This document shows, piece by piece, positions 35,311-44,173 of a stretch of DNA of 64,000 nucleotides. Under the pieces are notes generated by a model. The model did no database searches. It saw only the letters and a list, made by a program, of their open reading frames with translations, and had not been told where the DNA came from. The position numbers and the translations under genes are program-made. The stretch's first letter is position 1; the number at the start of each line of letters is the position of its first letter. Source of the stretch: Nitrospirales bacterium (GTDB lineage: Bacteria; Nitrospirota; Nitrospiria; Nitrospirales; UBA8639); assembly GCA_029261295.1 (NCBI GenBank), contig JAJDBP010000032.1:62001-126000 (forward strand). Reading direction: 5' to 3'.

Positions 35311-37731
35311 ATGGCTAAACGCCCGAAAAATTCTTCGTCAACTTCAGCAGATACACCCACGACGGTGATCCCGGTTCCATTAGATGAGACTACCCGACAA
35401 CGGTATTTGAACTATGCCTTGTCGGTCATAACGTCTCGAGCCCTTCCCGACATTCGCGACGGGTTAAAACCCGTGCAGCGGCGCATCTTGTTTTCCATGT
35501 TTCACAATCATCGGCTCACCCCAGACCGACCACCCATCAAAAGCGCGAAAGTTGTCGGATCAGTCATCGGTGAATGGCACCCTCATGGAGATGTCGCTGT
35601 GTATGATGCCATGGCTCGCATGGCCCAACATTGGTCGCTCCGAGCCACCTTAGTCGACGGGCATGGAAATTTCGGGAGCCAAGATGGCGACCGTCCTGCT
35701 GCCTACCGGTATACCGAAGCCCGACTCACACCTCTCGCACTTGAACTGCTGAACGAACTCAACAAAAACACGGTCGATTTTCAACCCAACTACGACGGCA
35801 AAGCCGAAGAACCGCTGGTGTTGCCTGCTCGATACCCAAATCTCCTGGTCAACGGATCAACCGGCATTGCGGTGGGCATGGCCACAAACATGCCTCCGCA
35901 TAATTTGAGCGAAGTGATTGACGCCGCCATTGCACTCATTGCCAATCGAGACGCCTCAATTGCTGACCTCATGAAATCGCTGAAGGGTCCGGATTTTCCA
36001 ACAGGTGGCGAAATTCTCAATAGCCGGAACGAAATTCGAACCATCTATGAAACGGGGCAAGGATCGATTCGGTTACGAGGGGAATACACCGTCAATGCGG
36101 GCGAGTCGGGTAAATCGGAAATTCTCATTACGTCCATTCCCTTTGCGGTAGACAAATCCACCATTGTGGAACGCATTGGGGAACTCATCATCACCAAAAA
36201 AATTCCCCAATTAGTGGATGTGCGGGACGAATCAACCACTGACGTGCGTATTACCTTGGAATGCCAGAAAGACGCTGATCCTCATTTGGCCATGGCGTAT
36301 CTCTTCAAAAACACGCCGCTCCAAAATAATTTTTCGGTCAACATGACCTGTCTGATCCCGGTACCTGACTCTTCCGTGTCGCGCCCCGAATGTCTGAATC
36401 TCAAGCAGATGCTTGAACAGTTCATCGACTTTCGTTTTACGACCGTCACCCGACGGTTCACCTACGATCTACAGGTGCTCGAAAAGCGCATTCATATTCT
36501 CAGCGGCTTCAAGAAAATTTTTGACGCCCTCGATCAGGTCTTACGAATCATCCGCGCCAGTGACGGCAAAGCCGATTCTGCCAACAAATTACAACAACAA
36601 TTCGATCTGGACGCCCTTCAAACGGAAGCGATCCTCGAAACACCGATTTATAAGTTATCCAAGCCAGAAATCCAAAAAATGCTGGATGAGCTGAAGGACA
36701 AACAGCGTCAGGCCAAAGATCTGAAGGCGCTCTTGGCTTCCAAGAAGAGATTATGGGACGTCGTCAAACAGGAATTACAAGAGGTGGCCAAAACATTCGG
36801 CGACAAACGACGCACCAAAATCGGCCGCAAACAGACAGAGGAAGTCACATTTGATCCAGAGGCCTTTCGTGTCAAAGAAGATGCGGTCATCACCATCTCG
36901 ACCGACGGTTGGATCCGGAGAGTTGGGATCGTTAAAGACCTTTCCAAAGCCCGCGTCAGAGAAGGCGATAGCTTGATGACCATTCTCGGAGGCAGCACTC
37001 TGGACTCTATGGTCTTCTTTTCCAATTTTGGCAGCGCCTACACGATACGGATTGGTGATATTCCTCCAGCCAGAAGCGGATATGGCGATCCCGTACAAAA
37101 GCTCTTTAAGTTTAAAGATGGCGAGCGCATCATTGGGGGGTGGAGCTTCGATCCTCGCATGTTGCCGGCAACCGGAAAAACACCTTCAGGTGGGACCTCA
37201 AAAGGCAGCCAACTCGCACTGTTCAATAAAAAGGGTAAACCCCAAAGCCCACTATCCCTGGAAGCTATTGCCGTCACCACCAGCGGCATGGGGCTTCGCG
37301 TCTCTCTGAGTTCGTTTCAAGAACCGTCGACTCGTCTAGGGAGAAAATTTTGCAAGCTCAAAGAAGGCGAAGAAGTTGTGGCCCTTGAAGTCATCACTGG
37401 CCCACTGAAACAGACTGTCGTGGCAGTGGCCTCCACCAAAGGGCGTGCACTCCTTTGTAAAGCCGAAGACGTGGCTCAATTAGCCGGCCCCGGACGCGGA
37501 GTGATTGTTGTAAAATTAGATCCCAAAGATACCTTGATCGGGTTTAAACTCCTATACGCGAAAGATGACCGTCTTGTTCTGCTTAAAGAAGCTGGAGGAC
37601 CGCTTACTGTCACGCTTCGTAAATATCAAGTAGTGGGACGAGGCGGGAAAGGGCATGCGCTCTTCAAACGTGGACGCCTCAGCGGAATGGAACCGGCTGA
37701 ATTGAACATTCCCGTCTTTCAAGTGGAATGA
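35311..37731 (+). CDS. parC: Type II DNA topoisomerase subunit A (topoisomerase IV ParC / gyrase A-like)
   Basis: Protein of 806 aa. The DNA-cleavage Tyr134 lies in YRYTEARL; RALPDIRDGLKPVQRRIL and EWHPHGDVAVYDAMARMAQ mark the winged-helix region. The C-terminal beta-pinwheel is present, with VVGRGGKG near its end that recalls but does not equal the gyrase GyrA box. The next gene is its B subunit 80 bases downstream. Gene order A then B, and 647-aa B length, favour topoisomerase IV; gyrase cannot be excluded without a second gyrase pair for comparison. Confidence 0.93.
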   Translation: MAKRPKNSSSTSADTPTTVIPVPLDETTRQRYLNYALSVITSRALPDIRDGLKPVQRRILFSMFHNHRLTPDRPPIKSAKVVGSVIGEWHPHGDVAVYDAMARMAQHWSLRATLVDGHGNFGSQDGDRPAAYRYTEARLTPLALELLNELNKNTVDFQPNYDGKAEEPLVLPARYPNLLVNGSTGIAVGMATNMPPHNLSEVIDAAIALIANRDASIADLMKSLKGPDFPTGGEILNSRNEIRTIYETGQGSIRLRGEYTVNAGESGKSEILITSIPFAVDKSTIVERIGELIITKKIPQLVDVRDESTTDVRITLECQKDADPHLAMAYLFKNTPLQNNFSVNMTCLIPVPDSSVSRPECLNLKQMLEQFIDFRFTTVTRRFTYDLQVLEKRIHILSGFKKIFDALDQVLRIIRASDGKADSANKLQQQFDLDALQTEAILETPIYKLSKPEIQKMLDELKDKQRQAKDLKALLASKKRLWDVVKQELQEVAKTFGDKRRTKIGRKQTEEVTFDPEAFRVKEDAVITISTDGWIRRVGIVKDLSKARVREGDSLMTILGGSTLDSMVFFSNFGSAYTIRIGDIPPARSGYGDPVQKLFKFKDGERIIGGWSFDPRMLPATGKTPSGGTSKGSQLALFNKKGKPQSPLSLEAIAVTTSGMGLRVSLSSFQEPSTRLGRKFCKLKEGEEVVALEVITGPLKQTVVAVASTKGRALLCKAEDVAQLAGPGRGVIVVKLDPKDTLIGFKLLYAKDDRLVLLKEAGGPLTVTLRKYQVVGRGGKGHALFKRGRLSGMEPAELNIPVFQVE

Positions 37732-37811
37732 ACATCGTAAAAAGAACATGATGTTCAACAATACTTCAGTGTTGCCCCTGATGCTTCTTTTAAATATACA
37801 AGGAATCTGGC

Positions 37812-39755
37812 ATGGCTAAATCGTACGGTGCGAGTGATATTGTCGTCTTGGAAGGCATTGATCCCGTTCGACGCCGACCGGCCATGTATATCGGTGGGAC
37901 GGATAAAACCGGACTGCATCATCTGGTCTGGGAGATTCTCGATAATGCCATTGACGAGGCAATGAATGGTTATGCTTCTCAGATCATTGTGGAATTGGAT
38001 AAATCCCGAGAAGGCCTCCGCATTTCCGACAATGGCCGAGGCATTCCCGTCGACAAGCATCCCAAGCATAAAAAGTCTGCCTTGGAAATTATCATGACCA
38101 CGTTGCATGCCGGTGGAAAGTTTGAAACCGGAAGTTATATCCATTCTGGAGGCCTGCATGGCGTTGGCGCCTCAGTGGTTAATGCGCTCTCTCGACACCT
38201 AGAAGTCCAAGTCAAGCGAGAAGGAAAGGAATGGGAACAAACCTATCAGGCAGGGATTCCACAAAGCCCCGTAAAAGCGAAAGGCAGCGCCAAAGGGACT
38301 GGAACATCCGTGTACTTTCGTCCTGATCCAAAAATTTTCGGGAAAACCATTCAGTTCGATCCAATCTTGCTACAAGATAGTTTGGATGCCAAAGCCTATC
38401 TCCATAAAGGCTTGAAGCTCACGTTTAAAGATGGAACAACGGGAAAGACGCATCAGTTTCATCACGAACAGGGCATTCAGGAGTATTTACAGAAATTGGT
38501 GGGGGACCGAGGGAAAAAACCCACCGTCGACTTTGTCTTTTACCTTGATCGACAGCTGCCCAAGGACCCGTCAGGCTCAAACGGAGTCACACAGAATCTA
38601 GGTTTGGAAGTAGCCCTTCAATGGACCGATGAACCGGCCGAATACGTCAGAAGCTATGTGAATGGAGTCTCTACCCCAAATGGGGGAACCCATGAAATGG
38701 GATTACGCGGTGGGCTGGTCAAAGCCGTGCGCAATTACATTGAGACGCATAATTTGATGCCCAAAGGCCTCTCGCTACAAGCGGAAGATATTCGTGAGGG
38801 GATGGCGGCCGTCCTGAGTGTTCTGGTCCTCCACCCGCAATTTCAAGGTCAGACCAAAGAGCGACTCAATAACCCAGAAGTTCAAGCACAAGTTGACACA
38901 CTCGTCAGGCCAGCCCTGGAAAACTATCTCAACAAAAATAAAACGATAGCCGAAACCCTTGTCGGTCGAATGGTGTTGGCCGCTCGCGCACGCGAAGCCT
39001 CACGAGAAGCTTCGAAAGCCGTCATGCGCAAGTCAGCCGTCAGCCATCGCTTGAACCTTCCAGGGAAATTGGCTGACTGCCAAAGCACGGATCCTTCAAT
39101 CAGCGAGCTCTTTATCGTCGAGGGAGACTCAGCAGGCGGGACAGCCAAACAGGGTCGGAATTTGAAAACGCAGGCGATCCTGCCTATCCGTGGAAAAGTG
39201 TTGAACACTGAAGAACTCACGCTCTCGAAAGTCGTCGAGAACAAAGAATTAGCCGATCTTATTAAAGTGCTTGGCTGCGGTATCGGAAAAGATTTCACCC
39301 TCAATAAACTGCGGTATCACAAAATTATTTTATTAATGGATGCAGATATTGATGGGCACCACATCAGCACATTATTGCTCACCTTTTTCTTTCGCCACAT
39401 GCCTGAACTCATTCGACAAGGTCATGTCTACATTGCCCAACCACCGCTCTATCGCATTGAAATTGGCAAGGAAATTCAGTGGGCAGGCACAGATGAGGAG
39501 AAAGTGAAAATTGTGGCAGCCGCCCGCGCCAACGCCAAACCTATTATTAGTCGCTTCAAAGGGCTTGGAGAAATGTTTCCGCATCAACTCAGAGACACCA
39601 CTCTCCACCCGTCCACCCGTCGCCTTCTCAAAATTGAGTTATTTGACGAGCTCAACACCGACCGCACCTTCCATGATTTGATGGGCAAACGCACCGAAGC
39701 CCGTTATGAATTTCTTATGGCCAATGCGGGATCCGTCGAGAATTTAGATGTTTAA
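37812..39755 (+). CDS. parE: Type II DNA topoisomerase subunit B (topoisomerase IV ParE / gyrase B-like)
   Basis: ATPase subunit of 647 aa, partner of the preceding gene. GHKL ATPase motifs: EILDNAIDEAM, ISDNGRGIPVD and SGGLHGVGASVVNALS. TOPRIM motifs: EGDSAGGTAKQGR and LMDADIDGHHISTLLLTFFF. The size is typical of ParE and of short GyrB proteins lacking the 165-residue enterobacterial insert. It binds and hydrolyses ATP to drive strand passage during chromosome segregation or supercoil control. Confidence 0.95.
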   Translation: MAKSYGASDIVVLEGIDPVRRRPAMYIGGTDKTGLHHLVWEILDNAIDEAMNGYASQIIVELDKSREGLRISDNGRGIPVDKHPKHKKSALEIIMTTLHAGGKFETGSYIHSGGLHGVGASVVNALSRHLEVQVKREGKEWEQTYQAGIPQSPVKAKGSAKGTGTSVYFRPDPKIFGKTIQFDPILLQDSLDAKAYLHKGLKLTFKDGTTGKTHQFHHEQGIQEYLQKLVGDRGKKPTVDFVFYLDRQLPKDPSGSNGVTQNLGLEVALQWTDEPAEYVRSYVNGVSTPNGGTHEMGLRGGLVKAVRNYIETHNLMPKGLSLQAEDIREGMAAVLSVLVLHPQFQGQTKERLNNPEVQAQVDTLVRPALENYLNKNKTIAETLVGRMVLAARAREASREASKAVMRKSAVSHRLNLPGKLADCQSTDPSISELFIVEGDSAGGTAKQGRNLKTQAILPIRGKVLNTEELTLSKVVENKELADLIKVLGCGIGKDFTLNKLRYHKIILLMDADIDGHHISTLLLTFFFRHMPELIRQGHVYIAQPPLYRIEIGKEIQWAGTDEEKVKIVAAARANAKPIISRFKGLGEMFPHQLRDTTLHPSTRRLLKIELFDELNTDRTFHDLMGKRTEARYEFLMANAGSVENLDV

Positions 39756-39809
39756 CAGCTAGGCTTGCTCTTTCCCCCCTTGTTCACAGCCTGTGTTACC
39801 CTACCGACC

Positions 39810-41525
39810 ATGAAGACTGGCGATTCTCCTCCACTCACAGCCCTTCAGACCGTCAAGAACTATCATGAGCAGACCAAGCATGAATTCAATCGGTTTGCTA
39901 AATCGCTCGGCTATTTAGATTGGGCGAATCAACCTAATCCCTTCCGTCGATTTCAAGGGGCGCCCCTTACGTCTTTACCTCTTCTCAAACTAGACGAACC
40001 ACCTTTTTCGCCAACGTACGAAGCCTTATTTGGGACGCCTTCGATTTTTTCCCAACCAGTCACACTCCAAACATTATCTCGGTTTTTTGAATATGCCTTA
40101 TCCCTGACTGCCTGGAAAGAATATAATGGCACCAGTTGGGCCCTTCGAAGTAACCCTTCCAGCGGAAACCTCCATCCAACGGAAGGGTATCTCTTCACCG
40201 GGAATCTCCCAGATGGCACACTCAGCCCAGGCCTTTACCATTACGCGCCAAAAGAACATGGGCTGGAACATCGCTGGAGCATCTCAGCTGAAACCGCGCA
40301 AACGATTCTTCAGCACCTGCCAACCGATGGATTTGTAGTTGGGCTCACCTCCATCCATTGGCGGGAAGCGTGGAAATATGGAGAGCGAGCCTTCCGCTAT
40401 TGCCAACATGATATCGGCCATGCCATTGGGAGCATGCGAATCGCAGCTGCCACCCTAGGCTGGAATATGGTCGTCCTCTCTCACACATCAGATGAGACGA
40501 TTGCACAACTCCTCGGCTTGCACCGCAAGCAAGACTTCCAGCAATCAGAAGGGGAATATCCCGACCTGTTAGCCGCCATCTGGCCAAATAATCCACAAGC
40601 AATTCTGGAAATAAACTTGGCCTTTGAGAAACCATCGGACGAGCTGTTGGTAGCGGGAGAATGGAAGGGAGAGGCTAACAAACTCAGTAAAGATGAACCC
40701 GTTCATTGGGAAATCATTGATGAAGTGGAAAAAGCCTCTTGGAAATCCACACAAGAATCCGGAATTTTTGCTTTCTCGACTTCTTCACCGACTCCAAACT
40801 TAGACGTTAAAACAGAGGCCGAACCGCTTGCAGGTCAAATTATCCACCAACGACGAAGTGCGGTGTCATTTGATGGACACACCAGCCTGTCCGTGGATCG
40901 ATTTTACACAATGCTGCTACGGACCATGCCAAATAGCGAGTTGCAAGTTTCTAAACGGCCAATGCCCTGGGATACCCTTCCCTGGAATCCCACCGTTCAT
41001 CTTGCGCTGTTTGTTCATCGAATCGATGGCCTCCCCTCTGGCATGTATTGGCTCAACCGCAATCCTCACGAACACCAGGTGAAAGATTTCCAATCAAGCA
41101 TGCATGAGCAATTCGAATGGACAACCCCAGAAAATTGTCCGGCTCAGCTCCCTCTGTCTCTTTTAGAAGAAGGCGATGCGAGGAATCTGGCCATGCAACT
41201 CAGTTGCGGACAAGAAATTGCCAGCCATAGTGCCTTCGCCCTCGGGATGGTTGCAGAGTTCGACCACAGCTTAGAAACATTTGGCCCGTGGTTTTACAAA
41301 CGTCTGTTTTGGGAAACAGGGCTTATCGGGCAGGTGTTGTACCTCGAAGCCGAAGCAGCCGGTATTCGCTCTACAGGCATTGGATGTTTCTTCGATGATC
41401 CCGTGCATCGTGTCCTGGGGTTTCACCCACAAACCCAATGGCAATCCCTCTATCACTTCACCGTCGGAGGCCCAACAGATGATGGCCGCCTCACCACCCT
41501 CCCCCCTTACGACCATCTCAAGTAA
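39810..41525 (+). CDS. SagB/ThcOx-type nitroreductase-family oxidoreductase, double domain
   Basis: Protein of 571 aa from the ATG at 39810; a TTG 15 codons upstream is less likely. It has two nitroreductase-fold halves. The first has LRSNPSSGNLHPTEGYLF; the second begins QIIHQRRSAVSFDGHTSLSV and has ATG-less but recognisable GIRSTGIGCFFDDPVHRVLG. SagB-type enzymes use FMN to oxidise azolines in ribosomally made peptides. No cyclodehydratase or precursor peptide is adjacent, so a different oxidation is likely. It follows parE after 54 bases on the same strand. Confidence 0.88.
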   Translation: MKTGDSPPLTALQTVKNYHEQTKHEFNRFAKSLGYLDWANQPNPFRRFQGAPLTSLPLLKLDEPPFSPTYEALFGTPSIFSQPVTLQTLSRFFEYALSLTAWKEYNGTSWALRSNPSSGNLHPTEGYLFTGNLPDGTLSPGLYHYAPKEHGLEHRWSISAETAQTILQHLPTDGFVVGLTSIHWREAWKYGERAFRYCQHDIGHAIGSMRIAAATLGWNMVVLSHTSDETIAQLLGLHRKQDFQQSEGEYPDLLAAIWPNNPQAILEINLAFEKPSDELLVAGEWKGEANKLSKDEPVHWEIIDEVEKASWKSTQESGIFAFSTSSPTPNLDVKTEAEPLAGQIIHQRRSAVSFDGHTSLSVDRFYTMLLRTMPNSELQVSKRPMPWDTLPWNPTVHLALFVHRIDGLPSGMYWLNRNPHEHQVKDFQSSMHEQFEWTTPENCPAQLPLSLLEEGDARNLAMQLSCGQEIASHSAFALGMVAEFDHSLETFGPWFYKRLFWETGLIGQVLYLEAEAAGIRSTGIGCFFDDPVHRVLGFHPQTQWQSLYHFTVGGPTDDGRLTTLPPYDHLK

Positions 41526-41551
41526 AAGAGCCAGCTCCCCTTTCCGAAGCT

Positions 41552-41592
41552 TCTACCTCCCCTACCCCCCTCCTTACAAAGGAGGGGAAAGT
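41552..41592. repeat. Dispersed palindromic repeat
   Basis: CTACCTCCCCTACCCCCCTC then CTTACAAAGGAGGGG. Shared core CTCCTTACAAAGGAGG with the copies at 42075, 46370 and 50750; lies just downstream of the SagB-like gene. Confidence 0.8.
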
Positions 41593-41649
41593 CTCAAACG
41601 ACTGCTTTCCACAGCTCCCCCACAAGCTCTCGAATTTCCCTTGTCTTTT

Positions 41650-41700
41650 CCTCCCCTTTGTAAGGGACTTGGGCCTGAAGAAGGCACAAGCAGGTGTGGT
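41650..41700. repeat. Dispersed repeat, second copy of the flank seen at 2082-2141
   Basis: CTCCCCTTTGTAAGG followed by a 29-base flank (41668-41696) that matches 2104-2132 with one mismatch. It extends into the region just before the DUF559-Mpg start codon. Confidence 0.8.
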
Positions 41701-41713
41701 AGAGTTTTCTTCT

Positions 41714-42712
41714 ATGCCTGCCAAAAAAGGAAATCCGAAACTTCTTCCCCTTAGACGACGACTCCGAAACAACTTAACTCGGACAGAACAATTACTTTGG
41801 GCCAAACTGCGGCAGAATCAAATCTACGGCCTAAAATTTCGCCGACAACATGGAATTGGGTCGTATATTGTGGATTTCTATTGCCCTGAACGAAATGTAG
41901 TTATTGAAGTTGATGGAGATGTGCATGCAGCGGAAAGGGTACAAACCAAAGATCGCCTTCGAGAAGAACATTTAAAATCTTTAGGTCTTGAAATTCTACG
42001 ATACACAAACGATGAAGTCATAAATAATCTTGATGGAGTGTTAGAAGATCTGGCACGTCGGTTGCTCAAAGACTCTACCTCCCCTACGCCCCTCCTTATA
42101 AAGGAGGGGGAAACTCAGGACCATTCCAATCCTTTGCCGCGTGAATTTTATGAACGGCCAACGTTAAAGGTCGCGAAAGAACTGTTGGGGAAAGTGCTTG
42201 TGAGAAAAACCCCAAAGACCACGATATTAACGAAAATAGTCGACGTGGAAGCCTATATTGGCCCAAAGGATAAAGCCTGCCATGCATCCAAAGGGAGAAC
42301 CAAACGCACGGAAGTCATGTTTGGACCAGCCGGTTTCACGTATGTGTATCTTATCTATGGGATGTACCACTTGTTGAATATCGTCACCGAACGAGAAGAA
42401 TTTCCCGCAGCTATTTTAATTCGAGGCTTGGAGCTTTTGGATCAGCCTGAAGCACAGACACACCAAATCCGCATTGATGGTCCCGGACGAGTCGGCCGTT
42501 TCTTAGAACTCGACCGCACCCACAACGGCCTCGACGCGACTCAAGGCACAACAATTTGGGTCCATGATCAAGGCCTGACCGTTCCACGGAATCAGATTCA
42601 AGCTCTCCCTCGAGTTGGAGTGGACTATGCCGGCGAATGGGCGCAGAAACCCTGGCGATTCTGTTTGCCCTCACCACCTTCTTCAAAGGTTCGAAGAAAA
42701 AAAACCAAATAA
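41714..42712 (+). CDS. Fusion of a DUF559 endonuclease-like domain with 3-methyladenine DNA glycosylase
   Basis: Protein of 332 aa from ATG 41714. Residues ~1-118 are DUF559 (a PD-(D/E)XK-type Vsr-like fold): ARRLRNNLTRTEQLLWAKLR-like start, GLKFRRQHGIGSYIVDFYCP and NVVIEVDGDVHA. A 14-residue linker STSPTPLLIKEGE is encoded by a dispersed repeat. The rest is Mpg/AAG: EFYERPTLKVAKELLGKVLV, VDVEAYIGPKDKACHA with the catalytic Glu, and GPAGFTYVYLIYGMYHLLNI. It excises alkylated bases. No Met or good ribosome site exists between the halves except a TTG at ~42134, so a true fusion is favoured. Confidence 0.88.
   Translation: MPAKKGNPKLLPLRRRLRNNLTRTEQLLWAKLRQNQIYGLKFRRQHGIGSYIVDFYCPERNVVIEVDGDVHAAERVQTKDRLREEHLKSLGLEILRYTNDEVINNLDGVLEDLARRLLKDSTSPTPLLIKEGETQDHSNPLPREFYERPTLKVAKELLGKVLVRKTPKTTILTKIVDVEAYIGPKDKACHASKGRTKRTEVMFGPAGFTYVYLIYGMYHLLNIVTEREEFPAAILIRGLELLDQPEAQTHQIRIDGPGRVGRFLELDRTHNGLDATQGTTIWVHDQGLTVPRNQIQALPRVGVDYAGEWAQKPWRFCLPSPPSSKVRRKKTK
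42075..42115. repeat. Dispersed palindromic repeat inside the DUF559-Mpg gene
   Basis: CTACCTCCCCTACGCCCCTC then CTTATAAAGGAGGGGG. It is read in frame as the inter-domain linker and also contains an AAGGAGG that looks like a ribosome-binding site. Confidence 0.85.
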
Positions 42713-42856
42713 CGCTCTAGAACCCTTTTATTCACTGCCTTGAACAAGGACCGCCGTCTACGTTACGCTAGCGTTTCAGAATTATGTCGGCTACATCCCG
42801 TATGCCACATGACACAAATCGCTTCTCATTTCCACGAACAATAAAGGAGGAAAACC

Positions 42857-42949
42857 ATGGGCAATCCGCTCGATACGATTTCTGGCACTATTACTGCTGG
42901 CTTTGTGTTGACCGTCGTCTTGTTCGGTCTGGTCAAAATGTTGGTGTGA
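42857..42949 (+). CDS. 30-residue single-helix membrane microprotein
   Basis: A strong AAAGGAGG (42843-42850) precedes ATG at 42857. The product is MGNPLDTISGTITAGFVLTV followed by VLFGLVKMLV, one hydrophobic helix with Lys near the end. It is 56 bases upstream of the Urate_ox_N membrane protein on the same strand, so it may be its small subunit. Too short to assign; coding is supported by the ribosome site and helix only. Confidence 0.55.
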   Translation: MGNPLDTISGTITAGFVLTVVLFGLVKMLV

Positions 42950-43005
42950 CCCCCACAGCTCTACACAAGAATTCTTTAATCATCTAACACATACGAGGAC
43001 ACATT

Positions 43006-43485
43006 ATGGAAAGTATATTAGCGTGGGGACATTTCCTCTCAGGCATTACCTGGATCGGAATTCTCTATTACTTCAATTTCATCCAAGTGCCATTTTTAAA
43101 AGTTGTAACACCCGAAACAAAAGCCGAGGCCTTCAAGCATTTAGTGCCTAACGCCTTATGGTGGTTTCGATGGGGAGCTCTGGCCACTTGGGTCTTCGGA
43201 GCCGCTTTACTCATGAATCAACATCGAATGGGCAGCGCCTTCTTATTGCAAGGCCAAGATGCTGTCATTGGCATGGGTGCCTGGCTCGGCACCATCATGT
43301 TGCTAAACGTCTGGGGCATCATTTGGCCCAACCAGAAAAAAGTGTTGGGGATGAAAGAAGCCACCCCAGAAGAAAAAGCGGCCGCAGGGCGGACAGCATT
43401 GTTGGCCTCACGTACCAACACCATGCTCTCCATTCCCATGTTGTTCTTCATGGCCTCCTCCGGCCATGCCTCAGGCCTGTTTTAA
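43006..43485 (+). CDS. Urate_ox_N (PuuD-like) membrane protein without cytochrome domain
   Basis: Protein of 159 aa with about four helices. It matches the membrane half of PuuD-type urate oxidases (family Urate_ox_N): the start ILAWGHFLSGITWIGILYYF and FLKVVTPETKAEAFKHLVPN, and a final SIPMLFFMASSGHASG. The cytochrome c tail used for urate oxidation is missing, so electron transfer of another kind or a paired partner is likely. A strong terminator follows after ~35 bases. Confidence 0.85.
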   Translation: MESILAWGHFLSGITWIGILYYFNFIQVPFLKVVTPETKAEAFKHLVPNALWWFRWGALATWVFGAALLMNQHRMGSAFLLQGQDAVIGMGAWLGTIMLLNVWGIIWPNQKKVLGMKEATPEEKAAAGRTALLASRTNTMLSIPMLFFMASSGHASGLF

Positions 43486-43520
43486 ATCAGACAACAAAGA
43501 ACAACGTTTTCGTTGGAATA

Positions 43521-43552
43521 AAAAAGGCTGGCTCACATGAGCCGGCCTTTTT
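43521..43552 (+). terminator. Strong intrinsic terminator
   Basis: AAAAAGGCTGGCTC and GAGCCGGCCTTTTT form a long stem, ending in a T run, 35 bases after the Urate_ox_N stop codon. The stem is symmetric and could stop transcription from either side. Confidence 0.85.
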
Positions 43553-43578
43553 CGTCTATTAACCTAGAAAATTCATAA

Positions 43579-43632
43579 CCCCCTCGCCCTTGAGGGAGAG
43601 GGCTGGGGGTGAGGGTGAGGGTGAGGGTGAAA
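43579..43632. repeat. Short dispersed repeat with a tandem GAGGGTG tail
   Basis: GCCCTTGAGGGAGAGGGC palindromic part, then GGGGGTGAGGGTGAGG with the unit GAGGGT repeated. Opposite orientation to the copy at 2245-2281. Confidence 0.7.
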
Positions 43633-43733
43633 GATATCTAAATTGTATATATGCTATCGAGAGCCTGAGGAGAAGTTTGAGGCCCTAATCGTTAATTTGA
43701 AGTTGCAGAGGAAGAAGAAGGTTTCTTTGCGGC

Positions 43734-44082
43734 CTAGTCTCGGGTACTCAGCCACTTGGTGTGTTCTTAGGCAATGAGAGCTTCAATACGCTCCGCTAAA
43801 AGCGCATGAGGATTCTCTACGGCTACAAAAGGCCTGGCGGCGGCGGCCCACAAAAATTCTCATACTTAGGGCTTCGCAAGTAGAACGATTCGTCGTCCAA
43901 TTCTAATGATATTGATTCAATTGTTGCAGCCCTTCTTCCACCACAATTAACGCGCCGAGACAAGCGAAGGCAATACTTCCGAAGGGTAAACCTACAGAAA
44001 GAGGAATCAAGGCTGCTGATACGAGAACGATTCCCCGACACACTTGGTAGGAGGTTTGATTTGACCTACTCTTCTTGTCATA
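43734..44082 (-). pseudogene. Decayed DUF4231/SLATT-like two-helix membrane protein
   Basis: On the minus strand the frame reads YDKKSRSNQTSYQVCRGIVL, VSAALIPLSVGLPFG and CLGALIVVEEGLQQLNQYH, then TAG, then NWTTNRSTCEAL. After a frameshift it continues FLWAAAARPFVAVENPHALL, AERIEALIA, TAA, EHTKWLSTRD and a stop. Two hydrophobic helices followed by NWxxxRSTCEAL and AERIEALIxxEHxKW are the DUF4231/SLATT pattern. The 5' end is missing (TGA just before). It lies 91 bases downstream of the nSTAND1 gene on the same strand. Confidence 0.75.
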
Positions 44083-44173
44083 TCAACAAAATTGATCTTC
44101 CAATCGTTCCAACGTTTCTTACATTATTCCCACGTTATTGAAATCCATGAATGAATAAAGAGACTGTTATTTG

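Noticed and set aside
35311-39755. Calling the A/B topoisomerase pair DNA gyrase
   Set aside because: The VVGRGGKG segment only partly matches the GyrA box; topoisomerase IV is favoured but remains open without the rest of the genome.
43579-43632. Possible CRISPR-like or tandem array
   Set aside because: Only three short GAGGGTG units, no spacers, and the segment is part of a dispersed mini-repeat.
43823-44041. 72-residue minus-strand open frame as a real gene
   Set aside because: It lies in the wrong frame relative to the recognisable DUF4231-like remnant and has no ribosome site.
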